Source: Pseudomonadota bacterium
GTDB lineage: Bacteria; Pseudomonadota; Alphaproteobacteria; Rhizobiales; Hyphomicrobiaceae
Assembly (NCBI GenBank): GCA_021813195.1
Contig: JAKALI010000084.1
Span: forward strand, 1-10,495
DNA: 10,495 bases
Direction: 5' to 3'
Every line of letters starts with the position of its first letter. The first letter of the stretch is position 1. The notes under the pieces were generated by a model, which saw only the letters and a list, made by a program, of their open reading frames with translations, did not search any database and had not been told where the DNA came from. The translations under genes were made by a program, and so were the position numbers. This document shows positions 1 through 7,745 of this stretch, piece by piece.

Positions 1-62
1 CGCGCACTGTTGAGCGAACGGATGTTGCGGCGCAGGAATGCGGGAAGCTCAGCGTCTTCCAT
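1..62 (-). CDS. possible partial ORF at the left edge, unrecognised, with an FtsZ-tail-like motif
   Basis: On the minus strand an ATG at 62-60 opens a frame that runs off the window edge, encoding MEDAELPAFLRRN and a few more residues. The frame is also open upstream, back to the hemY stop codon at 222-224, and is the same frame as hemY. A GTG at 71-69 is another possible start. Third-position GC is high, which fits coding. The motif ELPAFLRR resembles the conserved C-terminal peptide of alphaproteobacterial FtsZ, but no GTPase domain can lie upstream because hemY occupies that DNA. No good ribosome binding site precedes either start. It could be the beginning of a small gene downstream of hemY, a gene remnant, or chance. 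Only about 20 codons are visible, so no function is assigned. Confidence 0.22.
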   Translation of the reverse strand, partial: MEDAELPAFLRRNIRSLNSA

Positions 63-221
63 GTTGCTCACGCCCGGCAGGTTGTAATCGCGGATCCGGC
101 TGGTTTCCAGCGGGTCGCCAATCGTTCGAGCAGCGTCATCATCGCAGATCGTCCCGCGCGAATGGTGGCAACTTTGCAGCTCGTGCCTCCCGCTAGTGCG
201 CCCACACTGCAGCCTGCGCTG

Positions 222-2216
222 TCATCGCGCCGGCTTCGTGCGCGAGGTGCGGATTTGAGGAACCAGCTCGTCGCCATCCACACCGGGATCGTCAGGCGGA
301 TGCGGCACCAAGACATCCGGATCATCCGCGTGCTGGATGCTGACCACGAACGGTCTCGCTCCGTTGGCAGCTCGACCGTCTTGCTTTCCGCTTGGGGCGG
401 TCCGTTCCGAACGCTGCGACGGCGTAGGGCGGGCTATGGGTGCCTGCAATTCAGAGGCTCGTGAACCCGATGGCGCCTCACCAATCATATCGCTCTGCTC
501 CGAATGGCGGCAGTTCGACATCAGGCTCGGACTGTCGGTCTGCTCGGTCCGAACGATCGGCGCGGCCGGTGCATGCAGCACGGCACCAGGTACTTGCTGA
601 TCTGCGGTGCTTGTTGCTGGATGCGATAGCGCAGAATCTGCAGTTTCAGTCGCCAGAACTTGCCCTTCATTCGTCGGCTGCTCCGCCGAAGCGGTTCGCG
701 ACAGATCGCCGGCGTCGTGCGTTGGCTGGAGCAATTCGTCCGCCGCGCCTGTCACGTCGCCTGCTTCTGTTGATTGCTGATCTCCCGGAGACGCTTCGCC
801 AGCCCGCTCCAGGCTTGGCTGGGACCCAGCGGCAGCCGTTGCGTGCCGTAGCGCCGTGAGTTCGGCTTCGCGCTCAGCCTCGATCGCAAGCCAGGCTTCG
901 ATGCGTTCGGCCAGTACTTGCCGTTCGGGATCGGGCCCGATCGCGGGCACGCGCCAGGTTACGCGGTCGAGTTCACCGCTTACCGGCGAAACCGGTGACC
1001 ATGAATCCAATACGACTCCATCGGCCGTCCAAACGGGATCGGGGCCGGCCAGAGCCGCCCGAGCCATCCACGCCCTCGCGCGGCCGACATCACCATGTTG
1101 CTCGGTTTCGATGCGTGCCATCAAGCGGGCCACTCGCCTTGTGAGACGGTCGCCAAGATAGGGCTCCAACGCGGTGCGGGCCTCCTGCCATTCGAAGGCC
1201 TCGATTGCGGCGCGGGCCAGCGCCACCGCGCTCTCCAGATCATTGGGCCGCAGTTGTGCGAGTTTGCGCACACGCTGGAGTCGATCGCGCGGGCTGTCAC
1301 CGATGCGCGCGTAGGAATAGGCACTCGCGAGATCAGGATGGGGGGCTTTGGCCCAAGTCCTCTGCACGATTTTGGCTGCGCGCGATGTCTGATCGCGGGA
1401 TGCCAGAATACGCGCAGCGATCGCCGCTGCGGGAATGAGGTCGGGAGCCAATTCATGGGCTTGTGTGGCAAGCGCGAGTGTGGTGTCGGCATCTTCCTCT
1501 TCGATGGCCGCGGCGCGGGCGGTGAGCACCACGGCGCGACGGCGATCGGCGACTTTCTTGTCAAGATGCCCGTAGCGTTTCAACTGGGCGAGCGTTTCCG
1601 CGGCTGCCGCCCAATCGGCATGTCGGCATTGGCTTTCAAACAGCGCGTGGAGCGGCCAAGCCAGTTTAGGTTGAAGCCGGTTTGCACGTTCGGCGTACTG
1701 GCGTGCCGCCTCGTTCTCTCCCTCGCGCGTGGCTTCCAGATATAGACCGCGCAGCCCCAACAGTTCCGTATCGGGCGAAGCAAGCATGGCATCGAAGATG
1801 CGGCGCGAGGTTGCGCGATCCCCCGACAGTTGCGCAGCCTGAGCCCGCAGCAGATGGGTCAGCGGTTCGTTGGGCAGCGCTTTGCGCGCCTGAAGCGCGT
1901 AGCGCGTCGCGCCCGCTTCGTCGCCCGCCCCGATCGCAATGATACCGCTCGAGAGCGCGTCGAGACCGTGACGTTGACGACGGCGTTGCAGAAAACGGCC
2001 AATCGCGGCAGGGCTGGTCCAGATCTGGCGGATCAGGGACCATAGCGCGATGGCGGCGATCAGGCTGAAAGCCAGGATCACCACGGCACGAAAGACGCTC
2101 GTCTCAATCTCGTAGCCTTCCCAGGTGATCAGCAGTTGGCCTGGTCGATCGGCGAGCCAACTGAGGCCCGTGGCCAACAACAGGATGGCGATGAGAAACA
2201 GAACGAGGCGAGTCAT
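222..2216 (-). CDS. hemY: HemY-like heme biosynthesis-associated membrane protein with TPR-type repeats
   Basis: The 664-residue protein belongs to the proteobacterial HemY family (HemY_N domain), encoded in heme operons. It is not the protoporphyrinogen oxidase also called HemY in Gram-positives; its exact reaction is not established. Two membrane segments lie near the N-terminus, at about residues 3-21 and 43-63. The loop between them carries the family signature, seen here as LADRPGQ and WEGYEIET. Residues of about 85-400 are alanine-rich paired helices of TPR character and should face the periplasm. From about residue 455 to the end there is a long Ser/Thr/Ala/Glu/Pro-rich, probably disordered tail, closing with an acidic stretch containing PHPPDDPGVDGDE. 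The tail makes it longer than many HemY proteins. The ATG at 2216 overlaps the stop of the upstream mitofilin gene in an ATGA arrangement, implying translational coupling. Family assignment is firm; molecular role is inferred from the operon. Confidence 0.9.
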   Translation of the reverse strand: MTRLVLFLIAILLLATGLSWLADRPGQLLITWEGYEIETSVFRAVVILAFSLIAAIALWSLIRQIWTSPAAIGRFLQRRRQRHGLDALSSGIIAIGAGDEAGATRYALQARKALPNEPLTHLLRAQAAQLSGDRATSRRIFDAMLASPDTELLGLRGLYLEATREGENEAARQYAERANRLQPKLAWPLHALFESQCRHADWAAAAETLAQLKRYGHLDKKVADRRRAVVLTARAAAIEEEDADTTLALATQAHELAPDLIPAAAIAARILASRDQTSRAAKIVQRTWAKAPHPDLASAYSYARIGDSPRDRLQRVRKLAQLRPNDLESAVALARAAIEAFEWQEARTALEPYLGDRLTRRVARLMARIETEQHGDVGRARAWMARAALAGPDPVWTADGVVLDSWSPVSPVSGELDRVTWRVPAIGPDPERQVLAERIEAWLAIEAEREAELTALRHATAAAGSQPSLERAGEASPGDQQSTEAGDVTGAADELLQPTHDAGDLSRTASAEQPTNEGQVLATETADSALSHPATSTADQQVPGAVLHAPAAPIVRTEQTDSPSLMSNCRHSEQSDMIGEAPSGSRASELQAPIARPTPSQRSERTAPSGKQDGRAANGARPFVVSIQHADDPDVLVPHPPDDPGVDGDELVPQIRTSRTKPAR

Positions 2217-3901
2217 GGCTCCGGCCCTCCGGTCTGTGGCTCCGACGGCGCGTTGCTACGATCGACGGCGGGAACGAGCGCAGTCTTGAGCTGCTGCTCG
2301 GTCGCTAAAATGGCCTCGTCGACAGTGTGGCGCGCGCGGACGGCGTCACGCCACGCTGCCAACGGCGACGCCATCGTTGCGGGGAGTTTCTCGACCTGTT
2401 GAAGCACGTCAGCCAACCGTCCGTCCGACAACGCTTGACTGATGTTGGCAATCAGCGCATCGGCCCCCGTGTCGCCTGGTTCTGGATTGAGCTTGCGGAT
2501 CTGGACGATGGATTGGGCACCCGCCATCAACCGCTCCCATACCGTTGTTGCCTCCTGAAGGCGGCCCTCGTCCAATGCCGCGCGCAGCACCGCACGACCT
2601 TCATTCTGCAATTGGACCAGTGTCGGCACACCGGTCGCCTGAAACGGCTCAAGCGCGGCGAGATCGAGTGTGTCACCGGCAATGTCGCGCACCGCCGCCA
2701 GTTCATCAGCGAAGGCCGATCCGCGATCAATCACGCGCTTGAGGCTCGCCAGTTCAAGCGCGACCAGGATGCGCTCCGCGTTGGCTTGCCGCTCTTGTTC
2801 CTTGCGCAGCACGTCGTCGAGACTGCCCTCGATTTTGGAGATTTGGCCAGCAACCGGCGAGACGACGGCGGCGATGTCGGCGGATTTGACGAACGACTGA
2901 GCCTGCTGATCGATGACGGCCCGCAACTCCTTCACATCGCTCGCGACACGGGCCGTCTCCTCGCGGAGGGCTTGAACAGTGCGATCGACACGCGCGCCGT
3001 CGGCCTTGATCGTCTCGATGCTCTGATCGAGTCGCGCGATGTCCGCTTTCGCTTCACTGAGAGATTGTGCGGCGCGTTGTGCATCGGATTTCAATTCCGA
3101 GCCTGTCGCTTCGATGACCGCTGCCTGCCCCTCGATTTGCTTCTCAAGGGCCGCAATCTTGCCCGTGATCACAACCAGATCGGCGACGCCATTCTGGCCC
3201 TCCGCGGTGCCCGCTGCGCGGGCCAACATTTCGAGTCGCTCCTCCAGCGCCGCCACGCGCGCGCTGAAACCGCCATCTGACGCGATCGCGGCGAGGCTCT
3301 GTTCGATCGCCACCGTCCTGGCGGCCAGCGTGCTCTCGCGCGCCTTGAGCGCTGGCAACTCGGCAATCGCGGTCTCAAGAGCCTGCAAGCGCGTCTGCGC
3401 TTGCGCGAGCTCCCTGGCGAGCCCTGCTGCGGGATCTGCGCCCTTGGCAGCGGACTCGAGGGCTTGCAGCCGTTGGCTGAGAGACTGAACGGTCTGCTCG
3501 ACCTGTGTCGGCGGCAGCGGCAGGTAGTCCTTGATCGCGCCGGACTGAAGGCCGAAATAGGCAGCTGCACCACCCAAGAGACCAGCGATCAGATGCGTGA
3601 CGACCGCTGCGGCGCCAGCAGACCTTTTCTGCAGGTTCTGCACGCCGGCTGACACCGGCGAGGACTGCGAATTCCCAACTGCGGGCTCGAGCGATGCCGT
3701 TTTCTTGGCTTCGCCTTTTGCTGGTTGCGACGCCCCGGTCGCCGCAGGCTTCCCCCCGCTGTCTGATCCGGCCGATTTTTCTGCGCCGGCCGGCTTCACT
3801 TCGACTGCTTTCAGATCGAGCGTGGCGTGCGGACGCTTGCCTGCCGCGGGATCCTCGATGGGGCCGGTGTTCCCCGGCACCTTGTCCTTGCCTTCCGTCA
3901 T
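2213..3901 (-). CDS. Mic60/mitofilin-family inner-membrane protein (COG4223-like)
   Basis: This is the bacterial relative of mitochondrial Mic60 (mitofilin), which in alphaproteobacteria shapes intracytoplasmic or inner-membrane structure and is commonly found next to heme genes. Residues 1-92 are a Pro/Ala/Lys/Ser-rich, probably disordered cytoplasmic tail. One membrane span follows at about 95-118 (VVTHLIAGLLGGAAAYFGL). A long Ala/Glu/Gln/Arg heptad-rich coiled coil covers about 130-365. A C-terminal helical mitofilin-like domain includes the typical segment LKRVIDRGSAFADELAAVRD and ends in a short Pro/Ser-rich tail. I chose the ATG at 3901 (562 residues). An in-frame GTG at 3916 would add five residues (VAFFQ) but lacks a placed ribosome binding site; the only GGAG nearby is 14 nt before the ATG, so the start is uncertain. 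The gene lies 146 nt after hemD and overlaps hemY by 4 nt. Family placement rests on architecture and gene order, not on a search. Confidence 0.82.
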   Translation of the reverse strand: MTEGKDKVPGNTGPIEDPAAGKRPHATLDLKAVEVKPAGAEKSAGSDSGGKPAATGASQPAKGEAKKTASLEPAVGNSQSSPVSAGVQNLQKRSAGAAAVVTHLIAGLLGGAAAYFGLQSGAIKDYLPLPPTQVEQTVQSLSQRLQALESAAKGADPAAGLARELAQAQTRLQALETAIAELPALKARESTLAARTVAIEQSLAAIASDGGFSARVAALEERLEMLARAAGTAEGQNGVADLVVITGKIAALEKQIEGQAAVIEATGSELKSDAQRAAQSLSEAKADIARLDQSIETIKADGARVDRTVQALREETARVASDVKELRAVIDQQAQSFVKSADIAAVVSPVAGQISKIEGSLDDVLRKEQERQANAERILVALELASLKRVIDRGSAFADELAAVRDIAGDTLDLAALEPFQATGVPTLVQLQNEGRAVLRAALDEGRLQEATTVWERLMAGAQSIVQIRKLNPEPGDTGADALIANISQALSDGRLADVLQQVEKLPATMASPLAAWRDAVRARHTVDEAILATEQQLKTALVPAVDRSNAPSEPQTGGPEP

Positions 3902-4047
3902 TTGAAAAAACGCCACTCCAACTGCGAACGGGATTTGAAATCACTCGGTGGAACCACGCGATGAGGCGTCGCACGAACCCATGCGGAACGCTCCATCACC
4001 ACCCGGCGTCGGCCACGTCATATTCAAAGCCAACAGGGGCTATTTAT
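3902..4047 (-). other. intra-operon gap between hemD and the mic60-like gene
   Basis: This stretch of about 146 bases separates the hemD stop (TAG) from the chosen mic60-like start. It holds no convincing ORF. The overlapping frames read here are extensions of shadows of the two neighbours. I see no Rho-independent terminator (no GC stem followed by a T-run on the minus strand) and no clear promoter pair. The gap is long compared with the 6-nt and 4-nt-overlap junctions elsewhere in the cluster, so a secondary promoter or RNA processing site here is possible but not demonstrable by eye. Confidence 0.5.
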
Positions 4048-4779
4048 CTATGTCGCGGATGATGACGACACCTGTTCGACGAGGGCAAGCATTTCTTCGG
4101 AATTGGGCCGAATGGCGACGCGCACGTCGGCAGGGTCGAGCGGAGCCAACGCCCCTGCCACGGCCGCGGACAGGCAAAAGTAGGTGGGACGTTGCGCCTG
4201 TTCACCAAGTCCAGCCTCTTGCATCAGACGACAATAGACCGTCGCGGTGCGCGGCGACATCAACAACACACCGTCGACGCTGCCGCGTGCCAGAGCCGCT
4301 ACCAGCTCTCCGGACGGGGCCTCGGCTGGTTCCATGCGGTAGACCGCGCACCGGCGATAAGTAAATCCATGACGTTCCAGTTCAGCGCCTGGCTCATAGG
4401 CCACGACGTCGCCCGCCAAATGGAGAATGCCGCCTTGTCGAGGATTCAAGCGGTCGACCACCAGCGCGCAGAGCTCTTGCGCACGGCCTGGTCCCTCGAT
4501 CACGTCGCTCCATCCGACCGCCCGCGCTTCTGCGGCCGTCGCCGCCCCAACGGCAAACAAAGGTCGTCGCGTCAAATCGAGGCCCTGCGCGCGCTCGCCC
4601 AGCGCGCGGATCGCATTGCGGCTCGTGACCAGAATCGCTTGCATACCACGCACATCGATCTCGGCTGGGCAAGCTTTGAAACGTAGCATCGGCGATGAGA
4701 TTACTCGGTGACCCCGCGCAACCAGCAACTCGGCCAGCGCATCGGCATCACCCTCTGGCCGCGTAACAACCAGGTTCAT
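4048..4779 (-). CDS. hemD: uroporphyrinogen-III synthase
   Basis: HemD closes linear hydroxymethylbilane into uroporphyrinogen III with inversion of ring D, in the cytoplasm, and is the branch point to heme, siroheme, cobalamin and chlorophyll-type pigments. The 243-residue length is typical. HemD sequences are poorly conserved, but the expected landmarks are present: N-terminal VVTRPEGDA, the first-domain segment AILVTSRNAIRAL at about residues 48-60, a glycine-rich hinge, CAVYRMEPA in the second lobe, and VLLMSPRTATVYCRLM at about 173-188. These fit the two-lobed alpha/beta fold. The ATG at 4779 lies 6 nt after the hemC stop and supports co-translation; the Shine-Dalgarno match is weak (a GAG 5 nt before the ATG). 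Its place directly after hemC, which makes its substrate, strengthens the call. Confidence 0.93.
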   Translation of the reverse strand: MNLVVTRPEGDADALAELLVARGHRVISSPMLRFKACPAEIDVRGMQAILVTSRNAIRALGERAQGLDLTRRPLFAVGAATAAEARAVGWSDVIEGPGRAQELCALVVDRLNPRQGGILHLAGDVVAYEPGAELERHGFTYRRCAVYRMEPAEAPSGELVAALARGSVDGVLLMSPRTATVYCRLMQEAGLGEQAQRPTYFCLSAAVAGALAPLDPADVRVAIRPNSEEMLALVEQVSSSSAT

Positions 4780-4785
4780 GTGATC

Positions 4786-5709
4786 TCAGACCCCGAGAAT
4801 GGCCCGGCCGCCCCTCGCCAAGATATCTTGTGCGACTGCCGCGCCCAGCGCTTCCGCCTCGCTTGGGAGGCCCTGCATGGTGGTTGCGACGTGCTGGTGA
4901 CCGTCGGGAGAGAGGGCCTCGCCAATCAGCGTTAGGATCGTGCCTTCAAGACGGGCGAGCCCCGCAATCGGCGTGCGGCAGGAACCCTCCAGGACGGCAA
5001 GAAATGCGCGCTCAGCGCGCACGCAATGGCTCGTCGCACGATCATCAAGCACGGCTACGAGGTGGAGCGTGGCGTCGTCATCTAGACGCGCCTCAATGCC
5101 GATCGCGCCTTGCGCAACGGCCGGCAGCATCGTCTCGATCGGAATGCGTGATGTAATGCGATCGGCAAGCCCGAGACGATTGAGACCTGCACATGCCAGA
5201 AACGTCGCCTGCGCCACACCGTCTGCAAGCTTTTTCAATCGCGTCTGGACGTTGCCGCGAAACCCCACCACCTCAACGTCGGGACGCAGCCGCTTGATCT
5301 GCGCATGACGGCGTAACGACGACGTTCCAACGATGGCACCTTTAGGCAAGTCTTCGAGCGAAGCGCAAGTGAGGCTCAAGAACGCGTCGCGCACGTCCTC
5401 ACGCGGCAGGATGGCGACGATGCCCAGCCCGTCCGGTAGCACGGTTTGTACGTCTTTCATCGAATGGACGGCCAAATCGACTCGACGTTCAAGAAGCGCC
5501 TCTTCGAGCTCTTTGGTAAACAGTCCTTTGCCACCAGCCTCCGACAAAGGCCGATCGAGGATCATGTCGCCAGTGGTCTTGATGATTACCAACTCGATCG
5601 CATCTTCGGACAACCCATGCGCAGCCATCAACCGGTGGCGGACTTCGTGAGCCTGGGCGAGTGCCAAGGGCGAACCGCGCGTACCAATGCGAATGGGCCT
5701 CACTTGCAC
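4786..5709 (-). CDS. hemC: porphobilinogen deaminase (hydroxymethylbilane synthase)
   Basis: HemC polymerises four porphobilinogen units into hydroxymethylbilane on a covalently bound dipyrromethane cofactor, in the cytoplasm. All family motifs are visible: [13 protein letters not shown] at the N-terminus, [25 protein letters not shown] with the catalytic aspartate (about residue 86), [37 protein letters not shown], and EGSCRTPI with the cofactor-binding cysteine at about 244. I chose the GTG at 5709 because a GGAG (5718-5721) sits 8 nt upstream, giving 307 residues. A second GTG at 5703 is also possible, but its spacing is 14 nt. The same frame stays open to an ATG at 5865, inside the opposite tsaD gene; the 52 extra residues would lie outside the family's usual N-terminus and are rejected. 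It is the first gene of the minus-strand operon. Confidence 0.97.
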   Translation of the reverse strand: MQVRPIRIGTRGSPLALAQAHEVRHRLMAAHGLSEDAIELVIIKTTGDMILDRPLSEAGGKGLFTKELEEALLERRVDLAVHSMKDVQTVLPDGLGIVAILPREDVRDAFLSLTCASLEDLPKGAIVGTSSLRRHAQIKRLRPDVEVVGFRGNVQTRLKKLADGVAQATFLACAGLNRLGLADRITSRIPIETMLPAVAQGAIGIEARLDDDATLHLVAVLDDRATSHCVRAERAFLAVLEGSCRTPIAGLARLEGTILTLIGEALSPDGHQHVATTMQGLPSEAEALGAAVAQDILARGGRAILGV

Positions 5710-5840
5710 GTGGAATTCTCCGAATGCTAGGTCGGTCGGGCCGACGACGTTTCCTTCTAGCCCGGCAAAACCGGACAATGCAAACTGGTGGCCGTCCCGC
5801 TCAAGGCGCATCACCTCCAAGCGCAAAAACCCAACCTGCG
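5710..5840. promoter_or_regulatory. divergent hemC / tsaD control region
   Basis: This intergenic region of 131 bases must hold the start signals for both hemC (minus) and tsaD (plus). On the minus strand a weak sigma70-like pair can be proposed: TTGCAT (5783-5778), a 17-nt spacer, then CTAGAA (5760-5755), about 46 nt before the hemC GTG. The hemC Shine-Dalgarno GGAG is at 5718-5721. Two small inverted repeats are present: GTCGG/CCGAC (5731-5735 and 5741-5745) and CCGG-CAAAA-CCGG (5762-5774). No Shine-Dalgarno is evident before the tsaD ATG. The region as a regulatory interval is certain from gene orientation; the individual promoter elements are guesses. Confidence 0.4.
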
Positions 5841-6938
5841 ATGGCTTCAATTTCTGCAACCCCACCAGATCTCGTGCTGGGACTGGAGACCAGCTGCGAC
5901 GAGACGGCAGCCGCCATCGTCAGCCGCGATGCGGATGGACGCGGGCGTATTCTGTCCAATGTCGTGCGCTCGCAATGGCGAGAACATGAGCGCTTCGGCG
6001 GCGTCGTGCCCGAGATCGCTGCGCGGGCGCACGCCGAGTGCCTCGATCTCATCATTGCCGATGCTCTGACGCAAGCCGGCATCGGACTTGGTGATGTGAC
6101 AGCGGTCGCGGCGACCGCTGGACCCGGACTCGTCGGCGGGCTCGTCGTCGGCATGGTGACGGGCAAAGCGTTGGCGCTTGCTGCGGGAAAGCCGTTCCTC
6201 GCCATCAATCACCTTGAGGCTCACGCCTTAACTGTGGGGCTCACCGAAGGACTTGCCCCGCCCTACCTCGTGTTGCTCGTCTCCGGAGGACACACCCAAC
6301 TTTTGTTCGTGCACGAGCCCGGACGATATGAACGGCTCGGCACCACGATCGATGATGCACTCGGCGAAGCATTCGACAAAACGGCGAAGCTGCTGGGCCT
6401 CGGCCAACCTGGTGGTCCTGCCGTCGAGCGCTCCGCGCGCGACGGCGATCCGGCGCGCTTTCAATTCCCGCGGCCACTCCAGGGACGCGCCGAGCCACAT
6501 TTTTCGTTCGCCGGCCTTAAGACGGCCGTGCGCCGTCAGGCCACCGCGTTACAGCCGCTTGGACACCAGGATATCGCTGATCTGTGTGCGAGCTTTCAGG
6601 CGGCGGCGTTCGATGCCGTTGCAGACCGAGTTGCGCGCGCACTTGAGATGCTGTCGGACCGCCTGGGCGCGACTGCGCCGAGCCGCCTCGTCGTGGCGGG
6701 TGGTGTTGCTGCCAACGCCGCGCTCCGTGGACGGCTTGAGGCGCTCGCCGCCGCCTACGGCTCAACGCTGCATGTTCCGCCATCACCGTTGTGCAGCGAC
6801 AATGGCGCCATGATTGCGTGGGCCGGCGCCGTCCGCCTCTCCCTCGGGCTCATGGACGATCTCACTGCGCCCGCCCGTCCGCGTTGGCCTCTCGACGCGT
6901 TGGCCGCGCCGGTCATCGGGGCGGGTGTGAAGGCCTAG
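5841..6938 (+). CDS. tsaD: tRNA N6-adenosine threonylcarbamoyltransferase TsaD
   Basis: TsaD (older names Gcp, YgjD) transfers threonylcarbamoyl from threonylcarbamoyl-AMP to adenosine 37 of ANN-decoding tRNAs, working with TsaB and TsaE in the cytoplasm. The 365-residue protein has the ASKHA-type fold signatures: [11 protein letters not shown] at residues 12-22, [11 protein letters not shown], the metal-binding HLEAH (His124 and His128), [10 protein letters not shown] at 145-154, [19 protein letters not shown] at 167-185, [22 protein letters not shown], and the C-terminal [12 protein letters not shown]. The open frame extends 60 codons further upstream (to 5661, with another ATG at 5778). 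That part is low-complexity and overlaps the hemC start, so I chose the ATG at 5841, which puts the first motif at the usual distance from the N-terminus. No Shine-Dalgarno is obvious. Divergence from hemC is typical for related bacteria. Confidence 0.96.
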   Translation: MASISATPPDLVLGLETSCDETAAAIVSRDADGRGRILSNVVRSQWREHERFGGVVPEIAARAHAECLDLIIADALTQAGIGLGDVTAVAATAGPGLVGGLVVGMVTGKALALAAGKPFLAINHLEAHALTVGLTEGLAPPYLVLLVSGGHTQLLFVHEPGRYERLGTTIDDALGEAFDKTAKLLGLGQPGGPAVERSARDGDPARFQFPRPLQGRAEPHFSFAGLKTAVRRQATALQPLGHQDIADLCASFQAAAFDAVADRVARALEMLSDRLGATAPSRLVVAGGVAANAALRGRLEALAAAYGSTLHVPPSPLCSDNGAMIAWAGAVRLSLGLMDDLTAPARPRWPLDALAAPVIGAGVKA

Positions 6939-7109
6939 ATCCATCGAGCCCTTTGGCTGACGCGATTAGTTGAACCTGCAGGGCCTTGCCCCATTGTGCC
7001 TGCCAATTGTTTTTGCGAACTTGTGGCCGCGCGCAGGCCCGGCTGGCCGACATGATGGTTCGAGGCCTCGCGGGAAACGGGCGGCGAATCGGACGGGGCT
7101 GGGGCTGAA
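6939..7109. other. gap between tsaD and the DUF6869-like gene
   Basis: These 171 bases contain no supported ORF and no clear Rho-independent terminator. Short GC-rich complementary runs occur, but none is followed by a T-tract. In several related genomes tsaD is followed closely by gpsA; no trace of gpsA is seen here. Whether tsaD and the next gene share a transcript cannot be decided from the sequence. Confidence 0.4.
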
Positions 7110-7715
7110 ATGCCGACGCAAAATCTTCCAGACTGCTTCGACTGCAAGTACGTCGGCGGGGACTATCCTTGTCGAACGGCCAACGGACGCTTTGACGTCG
7201 CGAAGGTGGCCGAGGCCATCGTCGCACACGGACGCGAGTATCAGCACGCCGTGCCGATGCCCCAACAGGTGGAAGAAAACGCGATTGCCTGGATTATCGA
7301 TTGCGTATTTGAAACGATCGAAGATCACCCAGCGCTTCTGGTGCCCCTGATCGTCGCCGCGATGGACGCCTGTCAGACACCAGACGACGCCGCAAACGTA
7401 GCCGCTGGACTCGTCGAGGACTCGCTCATCAAGCACGGGCGGGCACTGGTCAGCGATGTCGAGGCACTGGCCGCCGCGAGCCCAAAATTCAGCTATATAC
7501 TATCGGGCGTTTGGAGTCGGGGCGGCAAGATCGATGCCGACGTCTGGAGACGTGTGGGCATGGCCGTCGCCAAACACCCGCGCATGAGCAACGACGACCG
7601 CGCTCCGTCGGATGGGTCCTCAGCCGTGGTTCTCGGCGAGGCCGAGGCCACGGCTCTGATGCAGGAACGGGTTACCGAAACAGCCCGGGCTCTGGGCCTG
7701 ATCGCGCTACCATAA
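7110..7715 (+). CDS. DUF6869-like hypothetical protein with N-terminal cysteine cluster
   Basis: This 201-residue protein has no recognised function. Its C-terminal half carries the pattern I associate with DUF6869: AAGLVEDSLIKHG, then a helix DVEALAAASPKFSYILSGVW and a basic-aromatic end DVWRRVGMAV. Family members usually show the same order (AGPLEDLL..HG, then ..A..DP.FR.LL.GVW). The N-terminus is distinctive: CFDCKYVGGDYPC places cysteines at residues 9, 12 and 21, a CxxC plus a third cysteine that could bind metal or form a disulfide. There is no signal peptide or membrane span, so a cytoplasmic location is expected. The ATG at 7110 has only a poor G-rich ribosome site. It lies 171 nt after tsaD on the same strand and converges on the small repeat-protein gene, with 30 nt between stops. 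Coding is supported by codon bias; the family name is from memory and unverified. Confidence 0.75.
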   Translation: MPTQNLPDCFDCKYVGGDYPCRTANGRFDVAKVAEAIVAHGREYQHAVPMPQQVEENAIAWIIDCVFETIEDHPALLVPLIVAAMDACQTPDDAANVAAGLVEDSLIKHGRALVSDVEALAAASPKFSYILSGVWSRGGKIDADVWRRVGMAVAKHPRMSNDDRAPSDGSSAVVLGEAEATALMQERVTETARALGLIALP

Positions 7716-7745
7716 CGGCGCGCGCAGAGCGCATGACACAGAGCT

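Noticed and set aside
1095..1745. 216-codon plus-strand ORF antisense to hemY
   Set aside because: Shadow frame of a helical-repeat gene; no motif and no start signal.
2327..3280. 317-codon plus-strand ORF antisense to the mic60-like gene
   Set aside because: It mirrors an Ala/Glu/Arg-rich coiled-coil gene, gives an Arg/Leu/Cys/His-rich product with no motif, and lacks a placed ribosome site. The minus-strand gene has clear domain architecture and operon context.
5778..5840. Upstream ATG at 5778 as the tsaD start
   Set aside because: It would add 21 residues of Gly/Pro/Ser-rich sequence before the conserved N-terminal motif, and no ribosome site separates it from the 5841 option.
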